From Porphyromonas vaginalis (lineage in GTDB: Bacteria > Bacteroidota > Bacteroidia > Bacteroidales > Porphyromonadaceae), in contig NZ_CATQJU010000001.1 in the NCBI RefSeq assembly GCF_958301595.1, positions 124,001 through 188,000 on the forward strand: a DNA stretch of 64,000 nucleotides. Reading direction: 5' to 3'. This document shows positions 61,581 to 64,000 of the stretch, piece after piece; positions within the stretch are counted from its first letter, which is position 1; every line of letters begins with the position of its first letter. The position numbers were made by a program, and so were the translations under genes. Below the pieces are notes generated by a model. It ran no database searches and was not told the origin of the DNA. It was given only the letters and a program-made list of their open reading frames with translations.

Positions 61581-61721
61581 GTAGGGACGCTCGGCTCGTG
61601 CGTCCGTCCCCGAACGATGGGACCGCGTCCGTTGCATCAAATGTTACAGCATAGTGGTTTTTAACGGGGACGGACGCGGTCCCGTTTTGATACAACGGAC
61701 GCACGAGCCGTGCGTCCCTAC
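61581..61721. repeat. Inverted-repeat element M5 (GTAGGGACGC ends)
   Basis: GTAGGGACGC-TCGGCTCGTGCGTCCGT on the left pairs with ACGGACGCACGAGCCG-GCGTCCCTAC on the right, and an inner pair GGGACCGCGTCCGT/ACGGACGCGGTCCC makes a long near-continuous hairpin. A degenerate copy is at 13476-13590. Confidence 0.75.
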
Positions 61722-61746
61722 AAATCGTTACACGTACCCCCCCCAC

Positions 61747-61789
61747 AAAAAAAACATGAGGCTGTCACTCCACAAGGAGTAACAGCCTC
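61747..61789 (-). terminator. Terminator of the fimbrial operon
   Basis: Minus-strand GAGGCTGTTACTCC/GGAGTGACAGCCTC stem (14 bp, one mismatch/wobble) with loop TTGT, followed by ATG and TTTTTTTT. It is 41 bases after the stop of the fimbrial lipoprotein gene. Confidence 0.9.
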
Positions 61790-61829
61790 ACTAGCTCAAC
61801 TAAGTAGTAGAGCCCCCCTCTAGAGCTAC

Positions 61830-63590
61830 TTAGTTGGCCTTGACGATGACACGCTGTGTGTCAAAGAGATTCTCGACCGATACCACCTCAATGGTCTCGG
61901 AGCAGTCGCTCTTGTTCGAGAGGAAGGTGCACCTGAGTGTCCGGTCTGTCGGCAGCTTGGTGATGATGGTCGTGTAGCAGGGACGACCCACTGGATTTGC
62001 ACCATCCTTGGCAAGGCCGAAGGAGAACTTGCCCATACTGACATCCTCCGTTGTTACATCTGGATAGAAGTGCTCCGTAAAGAAGCGCAGGCGCATCGGT
62101 AGCTGTTGAGCCTTAAAGTCTTCTGGTAGGGTTATAACGAAAGAGAGTGCACCCTTCTGCCCATGGACGTCAGCCGTAACCGCATTGCCAACCGCAGGCT
62201 GCCCATTCACCTGAAAGAGCTCATAGTTATAAGGTTTTCTCACCTCTACACGTACGATGCGCATCAAGTCGGGGTCACCCGTTACACCTACGATAATGTC
62301 GGAGATACGACTCGTTTCAATCAAAGCCGGTTGGAGCGTTGCTGTAATCTGTCCTGTGGTATTATCGATTGAGACATCACCCTTACCCTTTATGGCGTTG
62401 TAGTCAGTAGCATTGCGCACGGCAACGATCTGGAGCTTATCATTTTGAGCTGTGGCACTGCCCTCGGGGTAATAATTTGCCTTAAAGGTGAGCGTCTGCT
62501 CTCCATGCGTTATAATATAGTTGCTCGCCTCGACCTCTAGTCGTCCCTTACCATCGGAGTACGAGGGGTAGGCTTGCAGCTCCTCAGAGAGAGCGAGGTT
62601 ATTGACCGCGGGCCCGGCGAGTGCCTCGTCTAGTGAGGGAGCTCCAATAGCTAGGGCATCATTGATGGTCACCTTGTACCAGTAGTTGCGGAGCAGGTCG
62701 TAACGCTCTAGACGATTAGCACTCTTGACGAAGTCGAGCTTGTAGTAAGAGTAGTCTGTAGCTCCATCATACTTAGCTCGTATGACGAGGCAGGAGATAG
62801 GCTTTGCCACCTTGTTCCTTCGCTCGAAGCCGTAGACAGGAGTACCACCCGTATACCAGCCGAGACCTGCATCCCCATTGGCCAGGAAGCTCTCTCTCGG
62901 GATAGTCGGCACACGATTGTCTACGCTAAATGCCTCGTCAAGATCTGGCAACGCCGCACGCTTGAAGGGAGCCACGGTGCCACAGTTGTAGCTATTGCAC
63001 AGTGTGTAAGAGACATCGGCGAGCTTTCCAGTGTGGCTCTCTAGCGTAAACTTAGCCATAGAGCGTAAGAGCTTGATCTCGCCTAGGTTGCTATTCTCCT
63101 GCACCTCATTATACTTACAGCGAGCCCACATCGGGATGCTCATCTTCTGGCTGACCTCGGTCATAGTCACGAGGTCTGAGAGGAGCACATCGCTCTCCTT
63201 ACGCCCTAGGTACTGCCTACCCGAGTCGCTACCACCATAGTTGCGGTTGGCCACAAAGTGAATGACGCAGGGTGAGCTCTGTGGCTTCAGTCGGGCGGTG
63301 AAGGTGTAATTGCCTTCGCCAGCCTTGGTTAGGTCGGTCGCAAGGGCGTAGTCTGCCATCAACCCCTCCTCGTTGAAGACGAGTAGCTCTAGCCGGTCGA
63401 TCTTGTTTTCATCAATACCCTCTTGCATAGCGCGCATGGGGGCATAGTGTGGTACATCTACCGAGAGGGATACAGTGACCCGCTCTCCATCCTGATCTAC
63501 AGGAGCTGTACGTTGCTCCTGCTGGCATGCCGGTAGCACCATAAAGGCTAACAGCAGGAGGAAGTATAGAAATATCTTCGTTCTAGTCAT
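61830..63590 (-). CDS. FimA/Mfa-like fimbrial lipoprotein
   Basis: A 586-residue lipoprotein (signal ending FMVLPAC, Cys22). The opening of the mature chain, VTVSLSVDVPHYAPMRAM followed by IDRLELLVFNEEGLMADY, matches the N-terminal domain of Bacteroidales FimA/Mfa-type fimbrial proteins, and the two-beta-domain layout continues. It is longer than a typical stalk fimbrillin (about 350-400 residues), with an extra C-terminal region (about 330-586), so it may be an accessory, anchor or tip subunit instead of the stalk. It is last gene of a leftward operon; the upstream gene stops 6 bases before it. Confidence 0.75.
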   Translation of the reverse strand: MTRTKIFLYFLLLLAFMVLPACQQEQRTAPVDQDGERVTVSLSVDVPHYAPMRAMQEGIDENKIDRLELLVFNEEGLMADYALATDLTKAGEGNYTFTARLKPQSSPCVIHFVANRNYGGSDSGRQYLGRKESDVLLSDLVTMTEVSQKMSIPMWARCKYNEVQENSNLGEIKLLRSMAKFTLESHTGKLADVSYTLCNSYNCGTVAPFKRAALPDLDEAFSVDNRVPTIPRESFLANGDAGLGWYTGGTPVYGFERRNKVAKPISCLVIRAKYDGATDYSYYKLDFVKSANRLERYDLLRNYWYKVTINDALAIGAPSLDEALAGPAVNNLALSEELQAYPSYSDGKGRLEVEASNYIITHGEQTLTFKANYYPEGSATAQNDKLQIVAVRNATDYNAIKGKGDVSIDNTTGQITATLQPALIETSRISDIIVGVTGDPDLMRIVRVEVRKPYNYELFQVNGQPAVGNAVTADVHGQKGALSFVITLPEDFKAQQLPMRLRFFTEHFYPDVTTEDVSMGKFSFGLAKDGANPVGRPCYTTIITKLPTDRTLRCTFLSNKSDCSETIEVVSVENLFDTQRVIVKAN

Positions 63591-63596
63591 AACTCT

Positions 63597-64000
63597 CTAT
63601 CGGTCTAATCTGTACGGTACATGTGACTGAATCGTCGGCTCCTTGACATCTCGCACACAACGGGTGTAAGCTTTAGTTGGGGAACCCTCGCTACCACCTT
63701 GCAACTCTATTGCTGCATCGCTCTTAGCACTCCAGTAGTATCTACCCGTCATAATGGATTTGACTGCACTATTGGGGTCGTTCTGTAGCTGGTCTATCAG
63801 TCTGATCTCAGCCTCTGTCGGTAGTCGCCAATCATCGAGGGGCACCTCCACGCCATTGACTATACGCGTCTCTGTATAGGTTGCACAGTTGCACAGAGCG
63901 GTCTCCTTATAGGCTCCTATCTTGCTAGTCTCACTCCACTTACCCCTGCTATAATACCAACCATACTCTAGGTAAGACCATCGCTCTGTGGCTCCAAGCT
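63597..64000 (-). CDS. Fimbrial tip-like protein with C-type-lectin-like (DUF1566/FISUMP) ending, 5' part beyond the window
   Basis: The frame is open from the window edge (134 residues visible, no start). ALCNCATYTETRIVNGVEVP is followed by DDWRLPTEAEIRLIDQL, YYWSAKSDAAIELQGG and the final TRCVRDV. This is the 'WRLPT...YWS...RCVRD' pattern of the DUF1566/FISUMP C-type-lectin-like fold, used at the end of some fimbrial tip subunits in Bacteroidales. It is co-transcribed with the following fimbrial lipoprotein gene (6 base gap). Confidence 0.78.
   Translation of the reverse strand, partial: LGATERWSYLEYGWYYSRGKWSETSKIGAYKETALCNCATYTETRIVNGVEVPLDDWRLPTEAEIRLIDQLQNDPNSAVKSIMTGRYYWSAKSDAAIELQGGSEGSPTKAYTRCVRDVKEPTIQSHVPYRLDR

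Overview
The window looks like chromosome of a Porphyromonas-type member of the Bacteroidales. Grounds seen in the sequence: the Bacteroidetes promoter -7 element TAnnTTTG recurs ahead of many genes, in several cases with a TTG/TTTG about 19-20 bp upstream; Shine-Dalgarno sequences are generally absent; there are type IX secretion (T9SS)-style C-terminal domains, FimA/Mfa-like fimbrial lipoproteins, a TonB receptor with BACON/DUF5689 lipoproteins, and the Bacteroidales cluster bamD - omega-like RNA polymerase subunit - DUF4293. The species cannot be fixed from the sequence alone.

Layout. 1-0.9 kb: 3' end of an IS3 transposase, then repeats. 1-10.3 kb: housekeeping genes (TPR protein, uvrB, folB, CDF transporter, sdaA, rmlA, a thioredoxin-fold lipoprotein, an OmpA-type lipoprotein, a PyrD-like enzyme). 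10.3-13.4 kb: tRNA-Phe, a secreted EEP-family phosphatase/nuclease, and an ECF sigma factor followed by a probable anti-sigma membrane protein and a CpxP/Spy-like periplasmic protein. 13.6-17.4 kb: two identical IS1182-type insertion sequences in tandem. 17.7-19.7 kb: groES-groEL. 20-28.6 kb: a T9SS-type secreted protein, a lipoprotein nuclease whose signal-peptide region is interrupted by a miniature element, two DUF5689 lipoproteins and their TonB receptor, then tRNA-Val.

28.9-33.2 kb is an accessory patch: several families of miniature inverted-repeat elements (one nested in another), a ~600 bp hairpin-rich repeat that recurs inverted at 57.8-58.4 kb, minisatellites, and one AT-rich orphan gene (31147-32679) with a frameshifted small membrane-protein gene after it. 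33.3-34.2 kb: prs. 34.7-39.8 kb: a three-gene operon of secreted proteins with T9SS-like C-termini, two of them paralogues. 40.3-50.3 kb: envelope and housekeeping genes (bamD, rpoZ-like, DUF4293, guaB, miaA, DUF4294, DUF2807, a DivIC/FtsB-like protein, an RluA-type pseudouridine synthase, DsbD). 50.8-57.5 kb: cysS, a family 2 glycosyltransferase, a YfhO-type membrane protein and a TPR/OmpA-like lipoprotein, all leftward. 58.7-60 kb: a polysaccharide flippase. 60.3-61.5 kb: an IS110-family element with a structured non-coding end that may encode a bridge RNA. 61.8-64 kb: the end of a fimbrial operon that runs off the window.

The strongest leads are: the IS110 non-coding end; the inverted hairpin-array repeats about 28 kb apart; the miniature element inserted in frame in the nuclease signal peptide; the TonB receptor/DUF5689/nuclease locus; and the paralogous T9SS cargo operon. 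I did not find a clearly new defence or biosynthetic system. The orphan gene at 31147-32679 is the least explained protein.
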